Shown here: positions 25,658 to 35,600 of the stretch, piece by piece
Numbering within the stretch: position 1 is the stretch's first letter
Layout: the number at the start of each line of letters is the position of its first letter
Assembly: GCF_006974125.1 (NCBI RefSeq)
Contig: NZ_CP037858.1
Location: forward strand, 372,001-436,000
Length of the DNA stretch: 64,000 nucleotides
Direction: 5' to 3'
DNA from: Stenotrophomonas maltophilia
GTDB lineage: Bacteria > Pseudomonadota > Gammaproteobacteria > Xanthomonadales > Xanthomonadaceae
Notes under the pieces: generated by a model
What the model saw: only the letters and a program-made list of their open reading frames with translations
The model's database searches: none
What the model was told of the DNA's origin: nothing
Made by a program: the position numbers and the translations under genes

Positions 25658-28600
25658 TCAGAAGCGCGCGGTGACGCCGAGCTTCAGGGTGCGACCCGGG
25701 GCCGGCAGCGTGGACCGCGTGGCTGGATCGACGTAGTAGCGGTTGCCGAGGTTGCTGCCGACCAGCTCGACGCTGGCATGCTCGTTGAAGCGCCAGCGCG
25801 CATAGGCATCGACGGTGGTGATGTTTCCCCAGGTGAACGGCACGTTCTGCCAGAGCAGGCCGCTGCCACCGCTCAGCAGGCGGTCACGGTAGGCCTGCAG
25901 ATCAGGGTTCTCGTGCCGCTGGTAGTGCACGATGCGGCTGCCCAGTTCCAGGCGCTCATCGAACAGGCGCGTGCCCAGCGACCAGTTGATCGACAGCTTG
26001 GGAATGGCCTGGGTCAGCAGGTAACCACCGACGAAACCATCCTGCACGCAGTTCGGGACCAGGCCGCGGTTCGCGTCCAGGAGGACCGCCATGCTCTCGT
26101 CACACACCTCGTTTTCCAGCGTGCGGGTGATGCCCAGATCGGTGAAGAAGCGCCGGTTGTCGAAGCGCGCCTGCAGCTCGATGCCACGGATGGTCTGCTT
26201 GTCGATGTTGTCGAACAGGAAGTTGCCATCGCGCTCGATCACGTCACGGGTCTTGTGCACGTAGTACGCCAGCTTGACGTCGGCATCGGCGGTGTTGCCG
26301 AACAGGGCTGACAGGTTGTGCACGTAGCCCACCTCGTAGTTGTAGGCGTGCTCGGGCTTGAGCGCATGCAGCGGATTGAGGCTGCCGGAGAAGGCGATGG
26401 TGCTTTCGAACATGCTCGGGAAGCGCACCGCTTCGCTGTAACGCACGTAGGCACGGGCGGCCGGGGACAGGTGTGCAGTGGCCGAGAAGGTCGGCAGCCA
26501 GGCGTGGTCGCGGCGACGGCTGTTGCGACCATCGACCCGCTGCGACTGTACGCTGTTGCCGATGCTGCAGACCTGGTCGCTGCCGGCAAACACCGGCTGC
26601 ACGCCGGGAATGGCCGCCACTTCGCCATTGAGGCAGGGATTGCCGGCGCGGGTGTAGTTGCCATCGGCATCGGGCAGCCAGGGCCGCGTGTACCTGACCG
26701 GACGCGGCGTCTCGTACGGCGCCAGCAACGCACGGATGCTGTCATCGATGAACCAGCCCATGCCGCGCTTTTCCCATACGGCGCGACGTGCTTCCAGAGC
26801 GTCGATGCGGGCCTGCAGATTGGCCGGACGCGGCGGCAACTCGTTTACGGTGTACTGCGCTTCCTTGCCACCTACGCCCTTGGTCAGCAGCTCGGGGTGC
26901 GCCTCGAGGAAATCGTCGAAGGCCCAGTAGCGGCTGTAGCGCACGCCTGCATTGAGGGTGAGGAAGTCGACCGGCCGCCACTCCAGGGTGAGGTAGCCTT
27001 CGCCCTCCTGGCGGCGCCCGGCACGCGGGAACATGCGCCAGCCATCGGTGGTGCCGAAGTACGGATCGCCGGACCCCAGTTTCTCGTACTGCCAGTTGCC
27101 GCCCACGGTCAGGTCCAGGGTCGAATGCAGCGCGAAGCGGTTGCTCAGGATCAGGCCGGTGCGGTCGTTGCGTGCATTGGCCAGTGCGGTGTTGCGCAGG
27201 ATCGGGCTGGCGTCCGGATTCCATGCCGGATTACCCACCGCGAAGTTGGGAAAGCCGCCGGCGGTGTAGGTATCGCTTGCCGTTTCCGTGCGCCACAGGT
27301 TGGCGTACAGGTCCAGCCAACGACTGCCGGCGGGCTGGAAACGGTACTCCAGGTTCCACGCGTCCGAATCGACCCGGCTGAGCGGCCACTGGATGCGACC
27401 GTAGTCCGGGGCCGACAGGATGCGCGACGGCATGATCTCGCCGTAGTGCGACAGCGTGCGCCGCCAGGTCGCCTTCAACTGCTGGTCATCGTTGATCTGC
27501 CAGCTGCCCTTGACCAGCCAGGACTCCTGTTCGCTGGAGGTGTTGGGCACTTCATCGCCGGGCTTGAAGTAGCGCGCCAGCGTGGTGATGTAGTCGATGC
27601 CCTGGTACTCGAACTGCTCGCGCCGGTCCTGTTCGTAGTAGCCGCTGCCCTTGGTCCCGGAGAAGTAGTTGCCGCGCTTGCGCCACGCGTAGGCAGCCAT
27701 CAGGTCGACGTTGTCACCACGCACGCCCAGCGCCAGGCGCCAGGCCTGGTCCTCGCCATCGAAGGGATTGTTGCCACTGCGCGACTTCACGGGCACCACC
27801 AGGGTGCGGTCGTCGTAGGGTGAGTTCGGCGAGCCCTGCGGGAAGCCCGGCACGGTGCGGTAATCCTCGCCGGTGTGCAGCCGCGGCAGGCGCGGCGCCA
27901 CCGCGTTGCTGCTGCCTTCGATCTTCAGCTCCCCGCCGAAGCGCTCGCCGGCAGCGACGATGTCATCGACGTCGATGGTCTTGATCACCAGCGCGCCACC
28001 GATCCCGCTGTGCACATCGCGCACCAGCCCTGGCCCCTTGATGACCTGGATGCCACCAATCAGGTTGGGATCGATGTAATTGCGGTTGCTGACGCCGTTG
28101 TAGCCGCGCCAGACCGTGAGCGCCTGTTCGCCGCCGTCGATGCTGACCGGCACCCGCCCGGGCCCCTGGATACCACGGATGTTGACGTCCAGCGCGCCGC
28201 TGTTGCGCGCATCGCCACTGAACACACCGACCAGATCCTTGACCACGTCGGCCGGATTGGAGCCACGGTAGCGCTCCACCCGGTCGCGCCCCGAATACGC
28301 CGTGGTCAGGTCCAGCGCGAACACATCGTCGTAGCCACGCCGATCGCGGGCCTCACCCCCTTCCGACTGAAGGCGACCGGCCACGTCCAGTGTTTCGGTC
28401 ACCCGCACCCCTTCCCCCTCACCCGCCTCCGCTGCGGCCCGCAGGCTCCAGGTACCGTCCATGCCGCGCTGGGCACGCACGCCGCTGCCGCGCAACAGCT
28501 GCTGCAGCGCCTGCATCTGGCTGTACTCGCCTTTCACTGCACTGGAGCGGCGGCCTTCCACCAGGTCGCTGCGGAACACCACCTGCACATCGGCCTGGCG

Positions 28601-28780
28601 GCCAAAGGCGCGTACGGCATCAGCCAGTGGCTGCTCCGGAATGGTGTACTGGCGCACCGGCGCGACGATCGCCGGTTGCGCCTGTACGGCCGGCACCCAG
28701 GCCAGCGGCAGCAGAGCGGTGGAAACAGCCAGGGCCAGAACGGTGGCGCGACGATGACAGGCGGATGCCGTGGACGGCAT
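25658..28780 (-). CDS. TonB-dependent receptor with STN signalling domain
   Basis: This is an outer-membrane receptor of 1040 residues. The signal peptide covers about residues 1-34. A secretin/TonB N-terminal (STN) domain (about 42-115, YTIPEQPLADAVRAFGRQADVQVVF) talks to a FecR anti-sigma factor. Then come a plug (about 150-270, IRGIQGPGRVPVSIDGG) and a large 22-strand barrel ending KLGVTARF. The strong ribosome site GAGGAG precedes the ATG. Upstream on the same strand lie the FecR and sigma genes; downstream lie the hemophilin-like cargo and Slam. The receptor therefore probably imports the ligand delivered by the secreted protein and reports its binding to the sigma factor. The size is larger than FecA because of barrel loop insertions. 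Confidence 0.92.
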   Translation of the reverse strand: MPSTASACHRRATVLALAVSTALLPLAWVPAVQAQPAIVAPVRQYTIPEQPLADAVRAFGRQADVQVVFRSDLVEGRRSSAVKGEYSQMQALQQLLRGSGVRAQRGMDGTWSLRAAAEAGEGEGVRVTETLDVAGRLQSEGGEARDRRGYDDVFALDLTTAYSGRDRVERYRGSNPADVVKDLVGVFSGDARNSGALDVNIRGIQGPGRVPVSIDGGEQALTVWRGYNGVSNRNYIDPNLIGGIQVIKGPGLVRDVHSGIGGALVIKTIDVDDIVAAGERFGGELKIEGSSNAVAPRLPRLHTGEDYRTVPGFPQGSPNSPYDDRTLVVPVKSRSGNNPFDGEDQAWRLALGVRGDNVDLMAAYAWRKRGNYFSGTKGSGYYEQDRREQFEYQGIDYITTLARYFKPGDEVPNTSSEQESWLVKGSWQINDDQQLKATWRRTLSHYGEIMPSRILSAPDYGRIQWPLSRVDSDAWNLEYRFQPAGSRWLDLYANLWRTETASDTYTAGGFPNFAVGNPAWNPDASPILRNTALANARNDRTGLILSNRFALHSTLDLTVGGNWQYEKLGSGDPYFGTTDGWRMFPRAGRRQEGEGYLTLEWRPVDFLTLNAGVRYSRYWAFDDFLEAHPELLTKGVGGKEAQYTVNELPPRPANLQARIDALEARRAVWEKRGMGWFIDDSIRALLAPYETPRPVRYTRPWLPDADGNYTRAGNPCLNGEVAAIPGVQPVFAGSDQVCSIGNSVQSQRVDGRNSRRRDHAWLPTFSATAHLSPAARAYVRYSEAVRFPSMFESTIAFSGSLNPLHALKPEHAYNYEVGYVHNLSALFGNTADADVKLAYYVHKTRDVIERDGNFLFDNIDKQTIRGIELQARFDNRRFFTDLGITRTLENEVCDESMAVLLDANRGLVPNCVQDGFVGGYLLTQAIPKLSINWSLGTRLFDERLELGSRIVHYQRHENPDLQAYRDRLLSGGSGLLWQNVPFTWGNITTVDAYARWRFNEHASVELVGSNLGNRYYVDPATRSTLPAPGRTLKLGVTARF

Positions 28781-28870
28781 GGACAGGAACTCCTCAAGCG
28801 TGGCGGAACCACGGGCACATCCGGTGCCGGTGGCATGTCTGGCTTGAGGAGAAACGGTGTTTCGCTCTGG

Positions 28871-28884
28871 CTATACCTCTATAG
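28871..28884. promoter_or_regulatory. dyad in the promoter region of the STN receptor operon
   Basis: A perfect dyad CTATA-CCTC-TATAG lies 91 bp upstream of the receptor start, between the anti-sigma gene and the receptor. This is where a promoter for the ECF sigma factor or a repressor site is expected. Next to it, at about 28891-28907, is a GGGCAC/GTGCCC hairpin with flanking T-runs that could terminate plus-strand transcripts. Confidence 0.35.
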
Positions 28885-28962
28885 ACAGCGGGGCACTGCG
28901 GGTGCCCACGGTTTTTTCATGTTTTTTTCATCTGGCGGGCCGTGCGCTGCGCCGCAGGCACC

Positions 28963-29919
28963 TCACCACACCACCAGCACGCCACCGGGCAAGTGCTGCA
29001 CGCGCAGTCCCGCCTGTGCGGCCACCGCTTCAATAGCCGTCTCCGGCTGCTGCAGATGGAACAGGCCACTGACCCGTACGTCCGCGCCCTGCCCGCCCAG
29101 TACCCACACCGGTGCACGGCGGTAGCGCGCCAGATCGGCGATGGCCTGCGCGGCCGACCGGTCGTCGATCACTATCTCGCCACGCCGCCACGGCGCCAGG
29201 GTCTCGGGATCTTCCAGCTGCACCGGCTGCAGCCAGCGACCGTCACGGAACGTCCGTGCCTGCCCGGCATGCAGGCGCTGCACGCTGCCATCGCCGGGGC
29301 GCACGTCCACTGCGCCTTCGCTGACCCGGGTCATGACCGTGGTGTCCTGCATCGACACGCTGAAGGCGGTGCCGATGTCACGGACCAGGCCGCCCGCCAC
29401 CTCGACCTGGAACGGCCGCTGCTCATGCGCCACCTGGAACCAGGCCTGGCCGCGCAGCAGGCGCAGGTGCCGCTGCTGGCCATCGAACTCAACCGCCAAT
29501 GCGGTGCCCGCATCGAGTACGGCGGTGCTGCCGTCCTCCAGCTGCACCACGCGCGGTGCATCGCTGCTGCGCAGGTCACTGCGTGCCAGCAGCAGCGCGT
29601 GTGGCGCAGCGGCAACCATCAGCACCACTGCGGCGGCACTGGCCAGCAGCCACGGCAGGCGCCGACGCGGTGCGATCGGGCGCAACCCTTGGCAATCAGC
29701 CGTCAACCCGGGCAGCGCGGCCAGCACGTCGGGCCCGGCGGCATCCAACCCTTGCCAGAAGGCCTGCTGCTGGCGCCAGGCCAGCGCATGGCGGGGATCG
29801 GCCTGCAGCCAGCGCTGCAGGGTTCGTTGCTGGCGTTCCGGCAGCGGGCCTGCACTGCACTGGATCACCCAGCGCAACGCCTGCCTGGCCTGACGCGGCG
29901 AGGGTTCGGACGTGGTCAT
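28963..29919 (-). CDS. FecR-family anti-sigma factor
   Basis: This is a 318-residue inner-membrane regulator. The N-terminal cytoplasmic sigma-binding segment (DUF4880, about residues 8-55, ALRWVIQCSAGPLPERQQRTLQRWL) precedes one TM helix near 87-106. The periplasmic FecR beta domain follows (about 115-210, VQLEDGSTAVLDAGTALAVEF), then a C-terminal STN-like domain (about 240-318) that contacts the receptor STN domain. It lies between the ECF sigma gene (82 bp upstream) and the receptor. The ATG was chosen because the preceding frame has no family features. Known family members are cut on ligand binding to free the sigma factor. Confidence 0.9.
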   Translation of the reverse strand: MTTSEPSPRQARQALRWVIQCSAGPLPERQQRTLQRWLQADPRHALAWRQQQAFWQGLDAAGPDVLAALPGLTADCQGLRPIAPRRRLPWLLASAAAVVLMVAAAPHALLLARSDLRSSDAPRVVQLEDGSTAVLDAGTALAVEFDGQQRHLRLLRGQAWFQVAHEQRPFQVEVAGGLVRDIGTAFSVSMQDTTVMTRVSEGAVDVRPGDGSVQRLHAGQARTFRDGRWLQPVQLEDPETLAPWRRGEIVIDDRSAAQAIADLARYRRAPVWVLGGQGADVRVSGLFHLQQPETAIEAVAAQAGLRVQHLPGGVLVVW

Positions 29920-30001
29920 GGTTGTGGCCTGCCGCACCACGAACGGGTGCGCCTTCCTGTTGTGACAACGGCGGGCGTGATCTGCCCACGGCAATCGCCG
30001 C

Positions 30002-30505
30002 TCATCGATGCATTCCCTGCTGGTGCTGCTGGATCAACAGCGCCGCGCGCAGCACATGCTTGCCCACCAGGCTCTTGGAAATACCCAGCCGGGCGGCGAT
30101 TTCGCGCTCACTCAGGCCCAGGTAGCGGTTGAGCACGAAGCACTCGCGCACCTGGGCCGGCAGCGCGAGGATGGTCTGGGTGATCTCGCGCAGCTGCGCC
30201 TGGTCCAGCGCCTGCGCCTCGCCATCGCGACTGGCCTCGGCCATGTCGAGGGCGTACTCGGCCATCGCACGCCGCTCGCGGGCGTCGGACTGGCTGCGGT
30301 TGAGCGCGTGGTGGTAAGCCATCCGGTACAGATAGCCGCGCGGCTCCAGGATGGGCGGATCGCCGGGCACGCTGCTGGCCTTCAGGTACAGGTTCTGCAG
30401 GGTGTCCTCGGTACTGGCCGGGTCGAGATAGCGCGCGATGAAGCGAGACAACGCACGGCGCTCGCGGATCAGCAGCTCGACCAGCGCCAGGGCATTGGGA
30501 GACAT
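30002..30505 (-). CDS. FecI-type ECF RNA polymerase sigma factor
   Basis: This is a 167-residue ECF sigma factor. Region 2 spans about residues 10-80 (RFIARYLDPASTEDTLQNLYLKA, then PRGYLYRMAYHHALNRSQ). Region 4 is near 105-160 (LPAQVRECFVLNRYLGLSEREIAARLGISKSLVGKHVLRA). It groups with iron-starvation sigma factors. It is the first gene of the FecI-FecR-receptor-cargo-Slam run and would drive the receptor/cargo operon when the receptor is loaded. The start ATG (MSPNALALV) is taken; a TTG three codons earlier is an alternative. A TACAAT -10-like box lies about 60 bp upstream; no convincing Fur box is seen. Confidence 0.9.
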   Translation of the reverse strand: MSPNALALVELLIRERRALSRFIARYLDPASTEDTLQNLYLKASSVPGDPPILEPRGYLYRMAYHHALNRSQSDARERRAMAEYALDMAEASRDGEAQALDQAQLREITQTILALPAQVRECFVLNRYLGLSEREIAARLGISKSLVGKHVLRAALLIQQHQQGMHR

Positions 30506-30655
30506 AGGTGCCAAGGCCGGACCGGGGAATGATGGGCGTGATGGCGACGGTCCGAGCCGGAATTGTAGGCGTCCGGCCGCGATACCGCACCCCCGTTCAG
30601 CGACGTCGCCACAGGCAGGACCTTCGGCCTATGAAGATTTCGTGAAGGCGATGCT

Positions 30656-30673
30656 ATGTTATATCGTCACATT
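30656..30673 (+). promoter_or_regulatory. candidate Zur box upstream of the receptor/chelatase operon
   Basis: The 18-bp sequence ATGTTATATCGTCACATT has a left half ATGTTATA identical to the gammaproteobacterial Zur consensus, and a right half TCACATT that matches the E. coli znu-type half site. It lies 17 bp before the ATG of the TonB receptor, in an otherwise GC-rich spacer, so it would overlap the promoter or transcription start. Zinc repression of the downstream operon is inferred. No cobalamin riboswitch is recognised in this spacer. Confidence 0.55.
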
Positions 30674-30690
30674 CGTAGCGACCCCTTCCC

Positions 30691-32634
30691 ATGTCCCGTT
30701 CCCTCCCCGCCCGCTGCCTGTCCGGCGCGATCCTCCTTGCCCTGGCGCCCGCACTGGCAGCGGCGGCCGAAGCCCCTTCGCAGCTGGATCCGATCGTGGT
30801 GACCGCCACTGCCACCGATCGCCTGGCCAGCGACGCGCCCGCCTCCATCAGCGTGATCACCCGCGAGCAGATCCAGCTGCGGCCGGTGCTGGACCTGGCC
30901 GACGCACTACGCGGCAGCCCGGGCGTGACCGTGGCCGGGGTCGGCTTCGGTCGCCGCGGCATCCGCATCCGCGGCATGGATCCGGGCTATACGCTGGTGC
31001 TGCTGGACGGCCAGCGCGTCAGTGCGTCGGCCGATGCCATCGCCCACTCGGATTTCGATCTGGGCTGGCTGCCTGCCGCCGCGATCGAACGCATCGAAGT
31101 GGTACGCGGCCCGATGTCCTCGCTGTACGGATCGGAGGCACTGGGCGGCGTGATCAACGTGATCAGCCGCCGCGCCACCGACGATTGGCAGGGCAACCTG
31201 GTCTACAACGCCGGTGTGGTTGGCGGTGACCGCGGCGGCAATACCGCACAGGCCGGCTTCTATGCCGGCGGCGCGCTGCTGCCGGGCACGCTGGGCCTGA
31301 GCGTGTTTGCCGAACACCGGCAGAAAGACGCCACCCGCGATCCGACCGACGACCGGCTGGACGAACAGGAGGGCCGGCGGGTCAATACTGGCCGCGCGGT
31401 GCTTACCTGGACCCCGGACGCGCACCAGCGCATCGACCTGTCACACCTGCAGGGCAGCGAGGAGCGCCGCCGCCATGCGCTGCAGGCCGGCGCCGCACCC
31501 TACGTCTACGAGACCATCGACGACATCCGTCGCCGCCAGACCACGTTGAGCCACCAGGGCGAGTGGGACTGGGGGCAAACCCGGGCAAGTGCCTACCGTG
31601 CCACGCTGGACCGCGACAACCGTCGCGACCGCGGCGAGGCCTCGCGGCCGCAGCAGCTGACCGACCAGATCGTCGATGCACGCGCGACGGTTGCACTGGG
31701 TGCACGCCACCGCGTCAGCATCGGCGGCGAATGGCGGCGCCAGGAACTGGACGATGCTGCGGGTGCGCGCTCCGGCCATCTGCAGTCCGACCAGAGCGCG
31801 GTGTTCGTGCAGGACGAGATCCAGGTCAGCGACGCACTGTCACTGGTGTTCGGCAGCCGCGGCGACCGCCATCCCGAGTTCGGCTGGCACCACAGTCCGC
31901 GCGCCTATGCGGTGTGGCACGCCAGCGAAGCACTGACGATCAAGGGCGGCATCGGCAGCGGCTTCAAGGCGCCGAGCCTGAAGCAGCTGTCGCCGGAATA
32001 CTCCGCGGTAGGCGGCGGTGGGCGTTTCACCATTGTCGGCAACCCGCAGTTGAAGCCGGAGCAGAACACCAGCGCCGAGCTGTCGGTAGCCTGGCAGCAG
32101 CAACGCTGGTCGCTGCAGGCCACCGCCTTCCAGAACGACCTCAAGGACCTGATCCAGACCACCTGCGTGCGTGCCTGCGGCGTGCGCGGCCGTGAACTGC
32201 GCAACTACACCAATGTGGCCCGTGCCCGAATCCGTGGCCTCGAGCTGGCCGGTACCGCGCCGATCAGTGAGCACCTGTCTTTCGAGGCGAACTGGAGCTG
32301 GCTCGACCCACGCGACCGTCAGACCGACCAATGGCTGCCGGAGCGTCCGCGCCGTAGCGGTGCAACTGCGCTGAACTGGCAGCGCGGACCGCTGCAGGCT
32401 GCGGTACGTGGCGAGTACATCGGCCCACAGCAGCAGGTGGCCGGCAGCAGCCAGGTGACCCTGCCCGACTACTGGCTGTGGTCGCTGGACGCGCGCTGGC
32501 GCGTGACCGCGGCGGTGAGCGTGGTGGCCGGCATCGACAACCTTGCCGACAAGCGGCTGGACGAAACCGGCGCGCTGTACCCGTACCCGGAAACCGGCCG
32601 CTACGTGCATGCCGGCATCGAACTGGCCTTCTGA
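30691..32634 (+). CDS. TonB-dependent outer-membrane receptor (BtuB/HmuR-like)
   Basis: This is a 647-residue TonB-dependent receptor without an STN domain. The signal peptide covers about residues 1-25, the TonB box is DPIVVTATAT (about 32-41), and the plug has RRGIRIRGMDPGYTLVLLDGQRV and the IERIEVVRGPMSSLYGSEALGGVINVI signature. A 22-strand barrel ends VHAGIELAF. The best family relatives are BtuB/CirA/HmuR-type importers of metal complexes. It starts an operon with a CobN-like chelatase (2-bp gap), a proton-channel protein and DUF2149. A zinc-type operator lies just upstream. The cargo could be heme, another metallo-tetrapyrrole or a zinc complex; sequence alone does not decide. Confidence 0.92.
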   Translation: MSRSLPARCLSGAILLALAPALAAAAEAPSQLDPIVVTATATDRLASDAPASISVITREQIQLRPVLDLADALRGSPGVTVAGVGFGRRGIRIRGMDPGYTLVLLDGQRVSASADAIAHSDFDLGWLPAAAIERIEVVRGPMSSLYGSEALGGVINVISRRATDDWQGNLVYNAGVVGGDRGGNTAQAGFYAGGALLPGTLGLSVFAEHRQKDATRDPTDDRLDEQEGRRVNTGRAVLTWTPDAHQRIDLSHLQGSEERRRHALQAGAAPYVYETIDDIRRRQTTLSHQGEWDWGQTRASAYRATLDRDNRRDRGEASRPQQLTDQIVDARATVALGARHRVSIGGEWRRQELDDAAGARSGHLQSDQSAVFVQDEIQVSDALSLVFGSRGDRHPEFGWHHSPRAYAVWHASEALTIKGGIGSGFKAPSLKQLSPEYSAVGGGGRFTIVGNPQLKPEQNTSAELSVAWQQQRWSLQATAFQNDLKDLIQTTCVRACGVRGRELRNYTNVARARIRGLELAGTAPISEHLSFEANWSWLDPRDRQTDQWLPERPRRSGATALNWQRGPLQAAVRGEYIGPQQQVAGSSQVTLPDYWLWSLDARWRVTAAVSVVAGIDNLADKRLDETGALYPYPETGRYVHAGIELAF

Positions 32635-32636
32635 CC

Positions 32637-35600
32637 ATGCGCAGCGGGTGGACATGGCTGCTGCTCGGGTGGCTGATGCTTGCCGCATCGGCCCGTGCCG
32701 AGCCCGAACCCTTGCGGGTGGAGGTGGTCAGCAGCAGCTTCGTGTTGCCTGGCAGGATCGCCCGCCTGGATGCGCTGGGCGCGCCCGCAGGGGTGCGCTT
32801 CCAGCAGCGCGTGGTGGACCCGGCGGCCACGCTGCCCGCTGACTGGCCGGCAGGCGCCGACCTGGTACTGCTGGATACGCCGCGACCGACCGATGTCGAA
32901 CAGGTCATGGCGGTGGTCGACGGCCCCCTGCAGAAGGGCAAGGTGCCGTGGCTGCGCGTGGGCGGCGGTGCACCGGCCTCCGGCCACCTGCCCGCCGAGG
33001 TGGCGCGCAGGATCGCCGGTTACTACGGCAACGGTGGCGAGGCCAACATCCGCACGCTGGCGGCCTACCTGCAGGCGTGGCGCAGCGGTGCCGGGACCGA
33101 CGCACTGCCACTGCCCCAAGTGCTGCCGGTCACCGGCTACAGCACGGGCGGCAGCCAGTGGTTGGACACCCCGCAGGCGTTGCAGGCGCAGTGGCAGCAC
33201 CGCGATCAGGCGACATGGCCGAAGGTGGCCGTGCTGATCTCCGGCAGCATGCTCAGTGGCATGCAGACCCAGGTGCTGGACGCGCTGATCGAGGCAGGAC
33301 GCGCGCGCAGGATTGCGCTGTTCGGGGTCTGGTTCGACGCCGCCGCCGACAACGGCCTGCAGCAGGCGCTGCGCGGCATCGAGGTGGATGCGCTGGTCAA
33401 TCTGACCCATCTGCAGAACGGCAGCGCGCGTGCCACCGAGTTTTCCGCGCTGGACGTGCCGGTACTGCAGACACTGAACCATCGGCAAAGTGATGCCGAT
33501 GACTGGCGCGCGGCGAACACCGGCATCCCGATGGCCACGCTGGCGACCTTCGTCGCCGTGCCCGAAGCCTGGGGCGCCAGTGATCCAATCGTGGTCTCGG
33601 CCAATGCGCGCGGTGAACTGCAGCCGATTCCCGAACAGATCGATGCGCTGGCTGCCAAACTGCAGCGGCTGGCCGCGCTGCGCCACACCGCCGCGGCCGA
33701 CAAGCGCCTGGCACTGCTGTTCTGGAATGCGCCGGATGGCGAACGCAACCTGTCCGCCTCGCATCTCAACGTGCCGCGCAGCATCGAGGCGCTGCTGCCA
33801 CGGCTGGTACAGGCCGGGTATTCGACGCAGCCGGTGGATGAGACGACCCTGATCGAACAGCTGCAGGCGCTGCTCGGTGGTTACTACCATCCGGAGCGAT
33901 TGGACGCGCTGCTCGATGCCGGGTTGGCCGATACCCTGCCGGTGGCGGACTACCGCCGCTGGCTGGCCACCCTGCCCGCTTCGCGCCGCAACGAACTGCG
34001 CGCACAGTGGGGCGATCCTGCACACCACCCCGCGGTACGCCAGCGGCACGGACAGGCCGTGTTCGTGCTGCCGCGCCTGCGCCTGGGCAACCTGCTGCTG
34101 ATGCCGCAGCCGCCACGCGCGGGCCGCGTGGGCGAGGCCACCCACGATACGGCGTCGGTGCCGAGCCACTACTACCTGGCGGCGTACCTGTACCTGCGCC
34201 AGCAGTGGAAGGCCGACGCGCTGATCCACTTCGGCACCCACGGCACGCAGGAATGGACCCCGGGCAAGGATCGCGGCCTGTGGGCCGCCGATTATCCGTG
34301 GCTGGCGGTGGGCGAGCTGCCGGTGTTCTATCCGTACATCCAGGACAACGTCGGCGAGGCGATCCAGGCCAAGCGCCGTGGCCGTGCCGTGGTGGTCAGC
34401 CACCAGACTCCGCCGTTCGCACCGTCCGGGCTGTACGACGAACTGCGCGACCTGCACGCGGTGGTGCACGAACTGCAGCAGCTGGACCAGGGGCCAGTGC
34501 GTGATGCCACCGCCGCACGCCTGCGCACCCTGGCCACCGATAGTGGCATCGCCGCCGACCTGGGCTGGAGCGCGGTGGACATGCAGGCGCGCTTCGACAG
34601 CTTCCTGCCGGTGCTGCACGACCATCTGCATGAACTCGCCCGGCGCAACCTGCCACTGGGGCTGCATACCTTCGGCCAGCCGGCCTCGCCCGAGCACCGC
34701 CTGCTGATGGTGATGCAGCAGCTGGGTCCGGACTATCTGAAAGCGCTGGGCGAGGATCCGATGGAGGCCACTGCGGTGGACTACCGGCAGATCCAACAGG
34801 GCCTCGGCTATCGCACGCTGCTGCACCATCTGCGCGAAGGTGCGCCGATCAGCAGCGTCGCCAACCCCGATCTGCGCGCAGCGCTGCAGCATGCCGTGCA
34901 ATTGGATGCTGCTCTGGCCGATACGCAGGAGATCGAATCACTGCTGCACGGCCTCGCTGGCGGCTTCGTGCGGCCCGGCGCCGGCGGCGATCCGATCCGC
35001 ACGCCGGAACTGCGCAGCGGCCGCAACCTGTTTGCGTTCGAGCCGGACCGCATTCCCACCCGCGCAGCGTTCGACACTGGCGAGCTGGCCCTGCAGCAGC
35101 TGCTGCAGGCCTATCGTGATGATCACGATGGCCAGCTGCCACGCAAGCTCGCCATCAGCCTGTGGTCGAGCGAGGCGATCCGCCATCTCGGCGTGCTGGA
35201 GGCACAGGTGCTGCACGCGCTGGGCCTGCGCCCACGCTGGGACAGTGGTGGCAAGGTGATCGCGCTGGACATCGTGCCCGACGCGGAACTACAACGCCCG
35301 CGCATCGATGTGGTGATCCAGGCCACCAGCGTCTACCGCGACCAGTTCGATCCGTTCCTGCGACTGCTGGCTGGCGCCATCGAGCAGCTGGCGGCGATGC
35401 CGGCCTCGCCCGGCAACCCGATTGCCGGCAATGCACGGGACGTGCAGCAGCGCCTGCAGCGCGACGGCGTCCCTGCGGAGCAGGCGCAACGGCTGTCGCG
35501 CCTGCGCATCTTCAGCAATGCGCCGGGCGAATATGGCAGCGGCCTCAATCATGCCGTGCTGGCGCGCGGCGGCACGGCGGGCAAGGACGATGCGGCGCTG

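Noticed and set aside
23337-25736. Plus-strand open frame of 799 codons opposite the Slam and hemophilin-like genes
   Set aside because: It spans two well-supported genes on the other strand, has no signal or domain pattern, and has the biased composition of a GC-rich antisense frame.
30506-30690. Cobalamin riboswitch before the BtuB-like receptor/CobN-like operon
   Set aside because: The spacer is too short and shows no B12-box-like sequence; a zinc-type operator fits better.
30506-30690. Classical Fur box for the sigma-factor gene
   Set aside because: No GATAATGATAATC-like sequence could be found in the spacer; only a weak TACAAT -10-like box was seen.
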